From Candidatus Accumulibacter similis (GTDB lineage Bacteria; Pseudomonadota; Gammaproteobacteria; Burkholderiales; Rhodocyclaceae), in the NCBI GenBank assembly GCA_013347225.1, contig CP054595.1:868001-932000 (forward strand): a stretch of 64,000 nucleotides of DNA, in the 5' to 3' direction. Shown here in pieces: positions 26,117-35,078 of the stretch. The notes beneath the pieces were generated by a model that was not told the DNA's origin, did not search any database, and saw only the letters and a list, made by a program, of their open reading frames with translations. The position numbers and the translations under genes are program-made. Numbering within the stretch: position 1 is the stretch's first letter; each line of letters opens with the position of its first letter.

Positions 26117-27206
26117 TTTGGCTTGGTTGCGAAATATCGGCATGACTCCCCCTGTTTCCCGCGCTGCTTCATGCAGCGGACGCAATTTCCCCTACCCGGT
26201 CAGAACGCGGTATGCCCAGGTAGGTAAACGTGTTGAGGATGGCGGCGCGAACGTGAGCTTCTGTCACTTGCCGCTCAAAGGTCCGCGAGTACAGGGTGTC
26301 GCCCAGTTGCTTCAGCCGGAACATCATGTTCTCGGCGATGCTGCGCCGGTGGTAGCCGCCGTCGTTCTTCCAGCCGGCGAGTCCCTTGGCTTCGATTTCC
26401 TGGAGGATGGCGTCGCGGGGGTGGTCGTCTCCCCACGCAACCGCTCCATCGCGGGGCGGGATGGTGGCCCGCGCGCCCCGTTCGGTAATCGCCGCGTGGC
26501 ACCCGTGGCTGTCGTAGGCGCCATCGGCCGAGACCTGCGAGACCTCCCCCTCGACCTGATCGAGCAGGCCGGGCAGGATTTCGCTGTCGCCCCAGGCGGT
26601 GGTGGTCACTTCGATGCCGATGATGTCCTTGCTGGTCTCGTCAACCGCCAGATGGATCTTCCGCCACGTGCGACGCTTACCCACCCCGTGCTGACGCACT
26701 TTCCATTCGCCTTCGCCGAAGATCTTCAGTCCCGTCGAATCGACCACCACATGCGTTGGACCCCTACGCGGCCGCCGGGGAATCTTCACCGAAAGCTGTG
26801 CGGCCCTTCGCGACATATGGGTGTGATCCGGCACCGGCAAGTCAAGTTGGCACAGGCGCATGAGCGACTTGATCAGTCCCTCCGTGGCGCGATACGGCAA
26901 CTGGAACAGCCCCTTGATCGTCAGGCACGTCTGGATGGCGGTTTCCGAGTACAGCCCAGGCTTGCCACGGCCAATCGGTGGTGCAGGAGTCCACTGGTCC
27001 CGAATACTCGCCTCGTCAAACCAGATCGTCAGGTTCCCCCGGTTGACCAAGGCCCGGTCATATTCCGACCAGTTCGTCACCCGGTAACGTTGCTTCAGCC
27101 CTCCCTCGACAGTGTCCGGTTTCACGCGCATCGCCATGATCGATCTCCTCCGACGGCCCAGCCCGGACCCTCCGGGGTGATGCCAATATACTACACCAAA
27201 GCCAAA
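26117..27206 (-). mobile_element. IS5-family insertion sequence
   Basis: A 1.09-kb element around one transposase gene. Imperfect terminal repeats start TTTGGCTT at both ends (26117 inward and 27206 inward on the other strand) and share an ATAT-GGCAT block. The exact tips and target duplication could not be fixed by eye. It separates the lipase gene from the envelope operon. Confidence 0.7.
26169..27137 (-). CDS. IS5-family transposase
   Basis: A 322-residue DDE transposase. The DDE core is visible: HVVVDSTGLKIFG (first Asp), SQVSADGAYDSHG (second Asp) and the Y-(2)-R-(3)-E-type signature in GYHRRSIAENMMFRLK (Glu). The N-terminal domain (RYRVTNWSEYDRALVNRGNL) is typical of the IS5 group. The frame is intact and probably active. 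Confidence 0.92.
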   Translation of the reverse strand: MAMRVKPDTVEGGLKQRYRVTNWSEYDRALVNRGNLTIWFDEASIRDQWTPAPPIGRGKPGLYSETAIQTCLTIKGLFQLPYRATEGLIKSLMRLCQLDLPVPDHTHMSRRAAQLSVKIPRRPRRGPTHVVVDSTGLKIFGEGEWKVRQHGVGKRRTWRKIHLAVDETSKDIIGIEVTTTAWGDSEILPGLLDQVEGEVSQVSADGAYDSHGCHAAITERGARATIPPRDGAVAWGDDHPRDAILQEIEAKGLAGWKNDGGYHRRSIAENMMFRLKQLGDTLYSRTFERQVTEAHVRAAILNTFTYLGIPRSDRVGEIASAA

Positions 27207-27343
27207 CGCTTCCTAAACCTTGGCAACCTCACGATCAGCAGTCATCGCATACCCGACATCCTCGGCTAAGACGGCGTTGTCGGAGGGCACCCTCCGCCCG
27301 ACACAACTGTCGGCCGTTCGCCTGCCATGCAGGGGAATGGGCA

Positions 27344-28213
27344 TCACTCGCGTAGCCCCATTACCCCATACAGATAATTAATCGGCGCGTGGTCTGCAAG
27401 TGCGCGGGAGTAGACCGTTCCGCGCACTAGTGCGTAACGAAGGAATTCAACCTGCGCCTTTGCCCCGTCTTCCAGCATATCCGCTTCGCTCGGTGCGTTC
27501 AGGAGCACTGTGCCGTTGCGATCGATGTAGGCGAGCTTGCCCACATGTGAGTAGCCCAGCAGTCCCTCGGGCGGCATCTGCGTCACCAGATCACAGCAAT
27601 TCACGTAGCGCGTTACGAAACGTCTGTCCATCCTTTCGGCAAAGTCAGTGTTCCCCACGCGGGGCGAGCCGAACGTGAACAAGTGCGCCGACGGCACCCA
27701 GCTTGCCAGCAGCGTTGCAAGCGCGGCGCCGAGGCTATGCCCGGTGATCAGCACACGGTGATCGCGCGGTAAGGCATCCAGATACGCCATGACGCAGCCG
27801 AAGACCCCTTCTTGGTGTGCTGCTCGCGCGAAGCCCTCGTGCACCTTACCGAGCGCACCGCAGCCCTTCGCGTCGCACCACTCGGTCAGTAGGAATTCGG
27901 CATCGTTAAACAAATCCGACGGGTCATCGGGTTCTGTCCCGCGAAACGCCACGATCGTAACCCCCCTATCGAGCGCGGTCGCGATAAATGCTTGCGTGCC
28001 GCTGCGGCCATAGCCAAAAATCTGTCCCTTGCAAAATCCGGCGCGGCCGAGGTACTCCGTTAGGCGCCCTTCTTCCTTGACGTAGGCCAAGCGTGACATT
28101 TCCGCGCACAGCGCAGTATCGTCTCGCGGCGCGCCGATCTGAAAGAAATCGTCCGCGTTGCCGGGGTGAAAAAGCGCCTCGCGCGTCGCGTCGTACCTTA
28201 TCCGGAATATCAT
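27344..28213 (-). CDS. class 3 lipase
   Basis: A 289-residue alpha/beta-hydrolase. The nucleophile elbow is VLITGHSLGAALATLLAS (Ser); the Asp is probably in the strand-turn around YVNCCDLVTQMP, and the His in ADHAPINYLYGVMG at the C-terminus. TIVAFRGTEP before the oxyanion region and HLFTFGSPRVGNTDFAERM after the elbow are hallmarks of the lipase 3 family. No signal peptide is seen. It probably cleaves acyl esters of lipids. It lies upstream of the envelope operon on the same strand, but the IS5 element intervenes; whether it belonged to that operon is inference. Confidence 0.88.
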   Translation of the reverse strand: MIFRIRYDATREALFHPGNADDFFQIGAPRDDTALCAEMSRLAYVKEEGRLTEYLGRAGFCKGQIFGYGRSGTQAFIATALDRGVTIVAFRGTEPDDPSDLFNDAEFLLTEWCDAKGCGALGKVHEGFARAAHQEGVFGCVMAYLDALPRDHRVLITGHSLGAALATLLASWVPSAHLFTFGSPRVGNTDFAERMDRRFVTRYVNCCDLVTQMPPEGLLGYSHVGKLAYIDRNGTVLLNAPSEADMLEDGAKAQVEFLRYALVRGTVYSRALADHAPINYLYGVMGLRE

Positions 28214-28308
28214 CTGATGTGGTTATTCGGGGAGATGTCTCAATCTTTGGTGCCCACGGGCCCCTCTGACTAGGACGCTTTCGCGAGCGCGTTGGGGGTT
28301 ACGCCTCT

Positions 28309-28340
28309 CAACAGTCCGTTGTCTGGGCAACGGACTGTTG
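28309..28340. repeat. 13-bp perfect inverted repeat upstream of the lipase
   Basis: CAACAGTCCGTTG (28309-28321) and its complement (28328-28340) are separated by 6 nt. It lies 96 bp upstream of the leftward lipase gene. It could be an operator, a terminator for a lost gene or an IS scar. Confidence 0.6.
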
Positions 28341-28915
28341 ATGAACTATTTCATAGAGCGAAAGTGCGATCGGGGTTGGCGTTGACTTTGCCGCTGCCAG
28401 TATTCGCAAGCCCGTCTAGAAAGGGATCGCTCATTATCTCGGCCAAGCCGTTCTCGACCGAGCCATCGTTGGGAACGCTTTCGCAATAGAACAGGCTATT
28501 CGAAGCATCTAAGTTTCCATCAGAAAAGGTGATGGGTCTGCCAACCGCTCAGCGCAACCCCCCGTCCGGCACTCGATTCGTTAGAAATAACATGGCGTGT
28601 ATTTTCGATTCGAGAAACAGCTTGGTGTGGGTACCAGGGGGTACCAGGGGTACGTTCGGGTACCTTGATCTTGGCCACGGGAAATCGGCATCGTACAAAT
28701 GTTCGCACGAACCATGAGTTCGTTTCTACGGTGAATGCCTCAAAGCATAATGATTTGAGGGGAGGTCTGCAATACATAAATCTTATGCTTATGGCTGATA
28801 GGGCAGGGCAGAAAACAGGAATCTGTGCTGCCATTCGCAACTTCTATCGTGAAACCTCAGGCAGATCGGACCCGACCGCCTTCGCCTTACGACCGCTGGA
28901 AGTACGGTTGTTGCT
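28341..28915. other. non-coding gap with short direct repeats
   Basis: No gene recognised. At about 28627-28660 the unit GGTACCAGGG is repeated twice in tandem with two further GGTAC cores, giving a short KpnI-site-rich repeat. The rest appears to be degraded sequence next to the truncated nuclease. Confidence 0.4.
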
Positions 28916-29212
28916 TCAAGGGCCGGCCGCCTTCCTCGACGCGCTTCCACTCACATCCACCTCTCTCCCGAAGACCATCGCCCACAGGGATTCCTTCGAC
29001 CGCTGTCCGAACGATTGCGCCTTCTCGGGCGCATCGAAGCCGGCAACGCGGATCTTGTGCTGCTCGCGGTTGGGATCGAGCACCGTGATCGTATCGCCGT
29101 CCGCCACGCCCACCACCGTGCCGGTCAGGGTCTCCGCGGACGCGCCCATGCTGACCATTAGCAAGACCGTCAACGCGAGGTTCGTGACGTGAATGTCCGC
29201 TCTCTTACTCAC
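28916..29212 (-). pseudogene. truncated thermonuclease (SNase) gene
   Basis: The 98-residue product starts with a signal peptide and the first part of a staphylococcal-nuclease-like domain (ETLTGTVVGVADGDTITVLD, FDAPEKAQSFGQRSKE), then turns into unrelated sequence after GREVDV. The catalytic second half, present in the intact paralogue at 50452-50997, is missing. DNA similarity between the two copies is high, so this is a broken duplicate. Confidence 0.8.
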
Positions 29213-29294
29213 GCCTACTCCAAAACACCCAGCGCCGAAAAATCTGTGGTCATATCATTCTTGACGGTCTGGACCACCCGAATGGAGAACGAAG

Positions 29295-29483
29295 ATGACC
29301 GCTCAACTCACTCTACCCGAATCGATGTCGCCACGCGAGCGCGCGGCGGAGATCACGACAATCCTTGCTGCCGCCATCGTCCGCACCCAGCTTGCACAGG
29401 CTGCCAAACCGCGAGAATCTGACCTTGGCTTCCTGGACGACCAGCGCGTTCATACAACCCCCTATCAAGAGGAGAGGTTGTGA
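29295..29483 (+). CDS. small conserved protein of the serine-recombinase module
   Basis: A 62-residue protein (MTAQLTLPESMSPRERAAEI, then TTILAAAIVRTQLAQAAKP). Such short proteins commonly precede a DUF2924 gene and a large serine recombinase in proteobacterial islands. It overlaps the DUF2924 start by 1 bp. The function is unknown. Confidence 0.65.
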   Translation: MTAQLTLPESMSPRERAAEITTILAAAIVRTQLAQAAKPRESDLGFLDDQRVHTTPYQEERL

Positions 29484-29932
29484 TGAACGAAAAACAAGCA
29501 TCGGTCGCTGCGCGGGTTGCCGAACTGGCCTGCATGCCCATGTGCGAACTCTGGGCGGTGTGGGATCGATATTTCCCCCGCCGTCCGGACTACCCCAACC
29601 GGACGCACGTCGAGTCGCGCATCGCCTACAAACTGCAGGAGGAAGCCTTCGGTGGTCTCACCCCCGAGACCAAGCAGAGACTGGAGGCCATCGGCGCGAA
29701 GCACTCCAAGATCAAGCTGCGCGCCAAGCCGCGTGATATCCATTTCGCGCCGGGCACGATCTTGCTGCGCGAATGGGGCGAGCGCGAGCACAGGGCGACG
29801 GTCACCGCCGAGGGGCTATTCGAGTACGAAGGGCGTACGTTCAAGAGTCTGACTGCTGTGGCTCGGCATATCACCGGCACGCATTGGAGTGGTCCCCTGT
29901 TCTTCGGTCTGCGGAAGGGAGGGACGCAATGA
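29483..29932 (+). CDS. DUF2924 protein
   Basis: A 149-residue protein with the DUF2924 pattern: MCELWAVWDRYFPRRPDYPN, VESRIAYKLQEEAFGGL, and the C-terminal EYEGRTFKSLTAVARHITGT followed by HWSGPLFFGL. DUF2924 proteins are nearly always found upstream of a serine recombinase and are thought to assist it. A GGAGAGG ribosome-binding site precedes it; GTG at 29480 is an alternative start. It overlaps the recombinase gene by ATGA. Confidence 0.85.
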   Translation: MNEKQASVAARVAELACMPMCELWAVWDRYFPRRPDYPNRTHVESRIAYKLQEEAFGGLTPETKQRLEAIGAKHSKIKLRAKPRDIHFAPGTILLREWGEREHRATVTAEGLFEYEGRTFKSLTAVARHITGTHWSGPLFFGLRKGGTQ

Positions 29933-31308
29933 GCGAGATCGCAGCCAGCAAGGCCCGCAAGCGCTGCGCGGTCTACTGCCGCGTCTCCACGGACGAACGC
30001 CTCGACCAGGAGTTCAACTCCATCGACGCGCAGAAGGAAGCCGGTCTGGCGTCGATCGCCAGTCAACGGGCGGAAGGGTGGATTGCCGTCCCTGACGACT
30101 ACATCGATCCTGGCTTCTCCGGCGGCAACCTGGAGCGGCCCGGATTGAAGCGCCTGCTCGCGGACATCCAGGCCGGCAAGATCGACATCGTCGTGGTCTA
30201 CAAGATTGACCGCCTGACGCGGAGCCTGACCGACTTCTCCCGGCTGATCGAAGTCTTCGAGCGCAACAAGGTGTCTTTCGTCGCCGTCACCCAGCAGTTC
30301 AACACCACAACCTCGATGGGCCGGCTGATGCTGAACGTCCTGCTGTCCTTCGCGCAATTCGAACGTGAGGTCACCGGCGAGCGCATCCGCGACAAGATCG
30401 CGGCTGCCAAGCGCAAGGGGATATGGATGGGTGGCGTGCCGCCGCTGGGGTATGACATCGAAAACCGCCTGCTGGTCATCAACGAAGCCGAGGCGGCAGT
30501 GGTGCGGCGCATCTTCGCGGAGATGCTGACCATCGGCTCGCCGACGCAGATTGCCGCCATCCTCAACTTGGAGGGCGTCACGACCAAGGCGTGGACCACG
30601 CAGGAGGGCCAGGCCCGTAGCGGTGCGCGCATGGACAAGAAGTACCTGCACAAGCTGCTACGCAACCGTATCTACCTGGGCGAGTTGTCGCACAACGGGA
30701 ACTGGTATCCCGGCGCGCACCCGCCGATCATCGCCCGCGAGCTTTGGGACAAGGTTCACGCGGTGCTGGCCCAGGGCGGCCGCGCCAGGTCGGTCGAGGC
30801 CAAGATGCGGTCGCGCACTGACGCCTTGTTGCGCGGTCTGCTGTACTCGCCCTCGGGCGAGCGGATGTACCCGACCTACACGCGCAAGAATGGGTGCCAG
30901 TACCTCTACTACGTGTCGCGGTCGGAAAGCCGGTTCGGCGCGCCGGGCAAGAGCTACGAGCGCCTGCCCGCGCCGGAGATCGAAGCGGCGGTGGTCGCCC
31001 AGATCCGGACCGTGCTGACCAGCCCTGAGTCCATCACCTCGGTGGTGCGTCACCTCCGTCACAACGGCGCTCAGATCGACGAAGCCAGTACGGTGCTGGC
31101 GATGGCGCGGCTCAACGACGTGTGGGATCAGTTGTTCCCGGTCGAGCGACACCGAATCGCCAACCTGATGATCGAACGGATCGACCTCGTCGACGTCGCT
31201 GAGTCGCAGGGCATCAAGGTGAAGTGGCGGGAGTTGGGTTGGGACAAGCTGATCGGTGAGTTCGCGCCGAGGGGCATTGGTGCGGAACTGCTGGAGGTCG
31301 AGGCCTGA
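29929..31308 (+). CDS. large serine recombinase
   Basis: A 459-residue site-specific recombinase. The resolvase domain has the catalytic Ser in VYCRVSTDERLDQEFNSIDA, then VVYKIDRLTRSLTDF and FAQFEREVTGERIRDK. A recombinase domain follows (GGVPPLGYDIENR, AAILNLEGVTTKAW) and a zinc-ribbon-like region that here lacks a full Cys set (GLLYSPSGERMYPTYTRKNG). It probably mobilises or inverts an island. ATG 29929 overlaps the DUF2924 stop. I could not identify its attachment sites. Confidence 0.92.
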   Translation: MSEIAASKARKRCAVYCRVSTDERLDQEFNSIDAQKEAGLASIASQRAEGWIAVPDDYIDPGFSGGNLERPGLKRLLADIQAGKIDIVVVYKIDRLTRSLTDFSRLIEVFERNKVSFVAVTQQFNTTTSMGRLMLNVLLSFAQFEREVTGERIRDKIAAAKRKGIWMGGVPPLGYDIENRLLVINEAEAAVVRRIFAEMLTIGSPTQIAAILNLEGVTTKAWTTQEGQARSGARMDKKYLHKLLRNRIYLGELSHNGNWYPGAHPPIIARELWDKVHAVLAQGGRARSVEAKMRSRTDALLRGLLYSPSGERMYPTYTRKNGCQYLYYVSRSESRFGAPGKSYERLPAPEIEAAVVAQIRTVLTSPESITSVVRHLRHNGAQIDEASTVLAMARLNDVWDQLFPVERHRIANLMIERIDLVDVAESQGIKVKWRELGWDKLIGEFAPRGIGAELLEVEA

Positions 31309-31670
31309 TGGACAACTCGCTGGAAACGTTTGTGCCCCTGCAGTTCAAGCGGAAGAAAGGGCAGTGGCTGGCCGACTCGGGGACGTCTGCCCACGACGTT
31401 CACATCATCGAAGCCGTTGCTCGGGCACAGTACTGGCACTCCCTGCTCGACTCCGGGGCCTTCAAGGGGGTGGTCGAAATCGCTCGGGCCGAGGGACTGA
31501 TGCCGACGACGGTTGGCAGACTGCTGCGATTGGCGCGGCTGGCCCCCGACATCGTGGAGCAGTTCATCATGGGTTGCCAGCCACGAAGGCTGACGCTTCG
31601 TTGGTTGATGCGAAGCGACATCCCCGCACTCTGGCCGGAGCAGCGTCAAATTCTGGAACAGTTCAAGTAA
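31308..31670 (+). CDS. ParB-like HTH accessory protein 1
   Basis: A 120-residue protein; its start overlaps the recombinase stop by 1 bp (TGATG). The centre has an HTH (GVVEIARAEGLMPTTVGRLL) followed by RLARLAPDIVEQFIMG, as in the KorB/ParB-type HTH. These small proteins are typical third members of DUF2924-recombinase modules. It is paralogous to the next gene. Confidence 0.75.
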   Translation: MDNSLETFVPLQFKRKKGQWLADSGTSAHDVHIIEAVARAQYWHSLLDSGAFKGVVEIARAEGLMPTTVGRLLRLARLAPDIVEQFIMGCQPRRLTLRWLMRSDIPALWPEQRQILEQFK

Positions 31671-31679
31671 GGAGGCGAG

Positions 31680-32150
31680 ATGTCCAAGAGACACTACGGC
31701 CAGCAGACAGGCCGCCCTGTCACCCACGAGATCCCGACACCCGCCGGCGGCGTGCGACTGGAAACCTTTATACCCTGGCGGCTGGTGCAGCGGGGGTCCA
31801 GGAAACAGATCATCACGCCATTGGACTCGTCGCAGGAATTCCTGTCTGAGGCCGCTCGGGAGCGGGAAGCGCGGGCGGCTGGGCAGGATAGCGCGCTGAT
31901 GCGGGCGCTCGGATTGGCGCACCATTGGCGGCGGATACTGGACGAGGAGCGGGCGGCTTCCATGGCCGACATCGCCAACGCAGAGGGCATGGATGTGACG
32001 CAGGTGCGCCGGGTCATGCGACTGACCCTGTTGGCGCCAGAGGTCATCGAACGGATGGTGAGTGCTCCCGACATTGTGTTGGAGCAAGTGATGCGCCGCT
32101 CGTGGCCAAACGGCTGGGGCGACCAGATGCGGGTGCTTGTACCAGAGTGA
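31680..32150 (+). CDS. ParB-like HTH accessory protein 2
   Basis: A 156-residue protein with an AAGGAGG ribosome-binding site. The C-terminal half repeats the neighbour's pattern: ALGLAHHWRRILDEERAASM, ADIANAEGMDVTQVRRVMRL, TLLAPEVIERM. The N-terminal part (GGVRLETFIPWRLVQRG) aligns with LETFVPLQFKRKKG of the neighbour. The pair probably arose by duplication and may bind neighbouring DNA sites with the recombinase. Confidence 0.75.
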   Translation: MSKRHYGQQTGRPVTHEIPTPAGGVRLETFIPWRLVQRGSRKQIITPLDSSQEFLSEAAREREARAAGQDSALMRALGLAHHWRRILDEERAASMADIANAEGMDVTQVRRVMRLTLLAPEVIERMVSAPDIVLEQVMRRSWPNGWGDQMRVLVPE

Positions 32151-32239
32151 TCAGCTGCTGCAACAGCCTCGGTGGCCCGCTCCTGTATTGGTGTCAGGGA
32201 GGCTCAAATCCGTTACCACGCTGTTTGTGCGCTACGGCC

Positions 32240-32878
32240 TCACACGGGCGTTGCTACTGCGGCGTGGGCTTCTATTTCTCCGCGCGCCTGCCGCACCACG
32301 CTCCATGCCGCCGACAGGGCCAATGCAGCGATTGCCACTGCCACCAACACATCAGGCCAAGCGGTGCCGCTACCCATGACGCCCAGCGCCGCCAGCCCCA
32401 CCGCCACATTCACGATGGCATCGTTTCGGCTGCACAGCCAGACCGAGCGCATATTGGCGTCGCCATCACGAAACGCGTAAAGCATCACGGCGACGCTCAC
32501 ATTGGCAACCAGCGCCAGCAGGGCGACGGCGCCCATCGTGATCGGTTCCGGAGGCACGCCTGAAACTGCTGCCCAGCCAGCCCTCCCAAACACGAACACC
32601 CCATAGGCGCCCATGCTCAAACCCTTGACCACAGCCGCGCGCGCGCGCCACATCATGCCCATGGACAGCACGGCCAGCGACAGGGCGTAGTTGGCCGCGT
32701 CGCCAGCGAAATCGACTGCGTCCGCCAGCAGCGATACCGAGCCCGAGCGCAGTCCGCCAACGATTTCGACCAGAAACATCAAGGCATTGATGACGAGCGC
32801 CACCCACAGCGCCTTGCGGAAGCGCGGATCGACGGTGGCCTTTGCCGAAGAGCATCCGCCAGAGCAGCAAGCAGACAT
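32240..32878 (-). CDS. CDF-family cation efflux transporter
   Basis: A 212-residue inner-membrane protein with a Cys-rich N-terminus (MSACCSGGCSS) and about six hydrophobic segments. The metal-site motifs are LADAVDFAGDAANY in the second helix and SRNDAIVNVAVGLAALG in the fifth; the usual His of CzcD-like proteins is replaced by Asp/Asn, as in a sub-group found next to CadR regulators. It would export Zn, Cd or a similar metal. It is divergent from the CadR gene, whose operator covers its promoter. Confidence 0.85.
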   Translation of the reverse strand: MSACCSGGCSSAKATVDPRFRKALWVALVINALMFLVEIVGGLRSGSVSLLADAVDFAGDAANYALSLAVLSMGMMWRARAAVVKGLSMGAYGVFVFGRAGWAAVSGVPPEPITMGAVALLALVANVSVAVMLYAFRDGDANMRSVWLCSRNDAIVNVAVGLAALGVMGSGTAWPDVLVAVAIAALALSAAWSVVRQARGEIEAHAAVATPV

Positions 32879-32914
32879 GATTTGTCCCTCAATGATTCGA
32901 TACGCCTATTGGAA

Positions 32915-32940
32915 ACCTTGAAGTAGCTACAGGGTCAAGT
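32915..32940. promoter_or_regulatory. MerR/CadR-type operator-promoter
   Basis: The dyad around CCTTGAAGTAGCTACAGGGT lies in the divergent 68-96-bp space. On the minus strand TTGACC is followed by a 19-bp spacer, the overlong spacing that MerR-family activators correct by twisting DNA. This is a clear candidate site for the adjacent CadR-like regulator. Confidence 0.72.
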
Positions 32941-32973
32941 GCTAAAATGCTCCGGCTTACACAGGAGGCGCAC

Positions 32974-33417
32974 ATGCGTATCGGGGATCTCGCACAGATG
33001 ACGGGCGTGGACGTCGAAACCATCCGCTACTATGAGAAAGCGGGACTCGTGCCGCCGCCCGCCCGGGAAGCCAACAGCTACCGTATTTACGGCCCGCCAC
33101 ACATAGAGCGGCTTGCCTTCATCCGCCACTGCCGGGCGCTCGACATGTCCCTTGCGGAGATCAAGCGCCTGCTCGATTTCATTGCCCAGCCGGAAGCGGA
33201 CTGTGGCGATATCGATCGGCTGATCGACGAACAACTGGTTCGCGTGCGAGCGCGACTGAAATCGATGCGGGTATTGGAGCAACAACTCGCAGCCTTACGC
33301 GCACGCTGTGAAAGCGGCCATCACGCAGCCGAATGCGGCATTCTGCATGAGCTGGTATCTGCCGCTCAGGGCGAAGTCTGCGCGTGTCACGCTGGACAAC
33401 CAGGGGGAGATCATTGA
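32974..33417 (+). CDS. cadR: CadR/PbrR-like MerR-family metal regulator
   Basis: A 147-residue dimeric regulator starting [20 protein letters not shown], the MerR HTH. Metal-ligand Cys are visible in [24 protein letters not shown] and near the C-terminus (VCACHAG), the pattern of Cd/Pb sensors. ATG 32974 has an AGGAGG site 6 bp upstream; a longer frame from 32947 lacks support. It overlaps the YnfA gene by 1 bp, so both are co-expressed. The precise metal is not decided by sequence. Confidence 0.9.
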   Translation: MRIGDLAQMTGVDVETIRYYEKAGLVPPPAREANSYRIYGPPHIERLAFIRHCRALDMSLAEIKRLLDFIAQPEADCGDIDRLIDEQLVRVRARLKSMRVLEQQLAALRARCESGHHAAECGILHELVSAAQGEVCACHAGQPGGDH

Positions 33418-33752
33418 TGGAGCTGCTCAAAGTCGCCAGCCTGTTCGCGATTACCGCTGTCGCCGAGATCGTCGGATGTTACCTTCCGTGGCTGGTCATT
33501 AAACGGGGGCGCGCCACTTGGCTGCTCATCCCGGCAGCCCTCTCTCTGGCGCTGTTCGCCTGGCTGCTCACGCTACACCCGATGGCGGCGGGGCGTACCT
33601 ACGCCGCCTATGGAGGGATGTACATCGCCGTGGCGCTGCTGTGGCTCCACTTCGTCGATGGCATCCCGCTGACCCGATGGGATTCGGTAGGCGCAACAAT
33701 CGCGCTGGCCGGCATGGCGGTCATTGCACTGCAACCGGCGACGAGCGCGTGA
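33417..33752 (+). CDS. YnfA/UPF0060 small membrane protein
   Basis: A 111-residue protein with four hydrophobic helices: [60 protein letters not shown] and [16 protein letters not shown]. The conserved family features RTYAAYGG and GCYLPW are present. It is related to small multidrug transporters and is translationally coupled to CadR, suggesting a part in metal export. Confidence 0.9.
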   Translation: MELLKVASLFAITAVAEIVGCYLPWLVIKRGRATWLLIPAALSLALFAWLLTLHPMAAGRTYAAYGGMYIAVALLWLHFVDGIPLTRWDSVGATIALAGMAVIALQPATSA

Positions 33753-33985
33753 CACCGCGTAACTCTCCGCGCTCGGTCGCCTCCGCTACAGGACTTGCCA
33801 ACCACAACCGACCGCCTACAAACCCCCGCCAATACAGGAAGTGGCCTCGCGCGCGCTCGCGAGACTACCAGATAGAAACGGAGAACAGAGAGGCCGGGAA
33901 GGGCCAAAAACGTGGGGATGCGAGGCCTGACGCTCGCGAGGCAAGTCCGCGAAGGCCCGCCAACACTGGCGCGGCGGGCAGACGT

Positions 33986-34014
33986 GAAAAAGCCCGAAAC
34001 GGGTTCGGGCTTTT
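33986..34014 (-). terminator. terminator of tRNA-Phe
   Basis: A stem AAAAGCCCGAA / TTCGGGCTTTT lies 6 nt past the tRNA CCA end on the minus strand and ends in a T-run. Confidence 0.85.
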
Positions 34015-34019
34015 GAATG

Positions 34020-34095
<76 letters not shown>

Positions 34096-34538
34096 AGCGA
34101 GGACGGCAGTATAGCCAATCGTTCCCGCGGCGTCAAAAAAAAGGAACGCGCGGCGCATGCCTGACGCATGACCCTGTCGAATCGGAATCGTTCGCCGGAA
34201 ACGCCCGCTCTCGCCGCTGTGGTGGTCAGATCGGGGGGACTGGCGGGAAGTGAGCGCTGGATGGGCGGGTGGTGCGGGCTCCGTCACGAGGGCCTCTATA
34301 GGTGTCAGGGCTGCGATCCGATCGCTGGGCGAGGCTTCCCCGGCACAGGGAAAGCTGCCTGCGGTGGCTTCTTGGGCCGTCCAGCGCAGGACACTCGAGT
34401 TGCAGCAGAAAGGGTTTGGCGAGAAAGCCGCGCATCTGCGCAGGATCCAGCCAGTGGGCGGCGCAGGAATTTCGGACATAGGCGATGGCACCGCGCACGC
34501 CAAGCTGGCTGTACCGCTCGCGGAGCTATGGCGTGAAG
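34096..34538. other. gap upstream of tRNA-Phe, no gene seen
   Basis: About 440 bp between tRNA-Phe and the IS66 end. No coding frame with family support, hairpin or repeat stood out. Confidence 0.35.
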
Positions 34539-34577
34539 GTAAGCGTCCGCCGCAGCCGGCCCCCGGGCGCGGCGCGC

Positions 34578-34765
34578 TCACCGTGTCGTCTTCAGCGGCA
34601 GCAGTTCGTCGACGCGGGCGTTCGGCCAACTCGAGATCTTGTCGAGCGTTTTGGTGGGTCAGGCCATCGGTGCGATCCGGTTCGGCCGAGCCGTCTCGAC
34701 CAGCGACTGGATCGGGGCAGCACGTTGGCCGGCGGGCCCGGAACCCGCGAACAGCCAGCTCTTCA
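34578..34765 (-). pseudogene. IS66 TnpC transposase, C-terminal fragment
   Basis: The reading on the minus strand gives KSWLFAGSGPAGQRAAPIQS, LVETARPNRIAPMA, an in-frame TGA, then PTKTLDKISSWPNARVDELL. This is the well-conserved C-terminus of IS66 transposases. It is N-terminally deleted and has a stop, so it is dead. Confidence 0.75.
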
Positions 34766-35078
34766 TCTTATCGCAAGATTGCGATAAGAAGAGTTATCCT
34801 CGGTCAATGATCAGGCAAGCTTTGTGCGCTCCGTCTTCAGCGGCGAGGGCCGCCTGCCGGCGGCAGGCCAAGCTCGCAGCCCTTCGCTGAGCACGCCGGC
34901 GCCCGGCAGGCGGCCCTCACCGCTTGCCTTCGTCGGACGAGCATCCCAAAGGGGTGCCCCGGTTCCCGGTCCCCGGTCCGGTGCCGGACTCAAGCGCCGC
35001 CGCGGGTTTGCAGTTCTGCCGAAAGGACACGGTCGAACAGTCCTTCCCGCGACGTGCGGCGAACCGGTTGCAGTTCGA

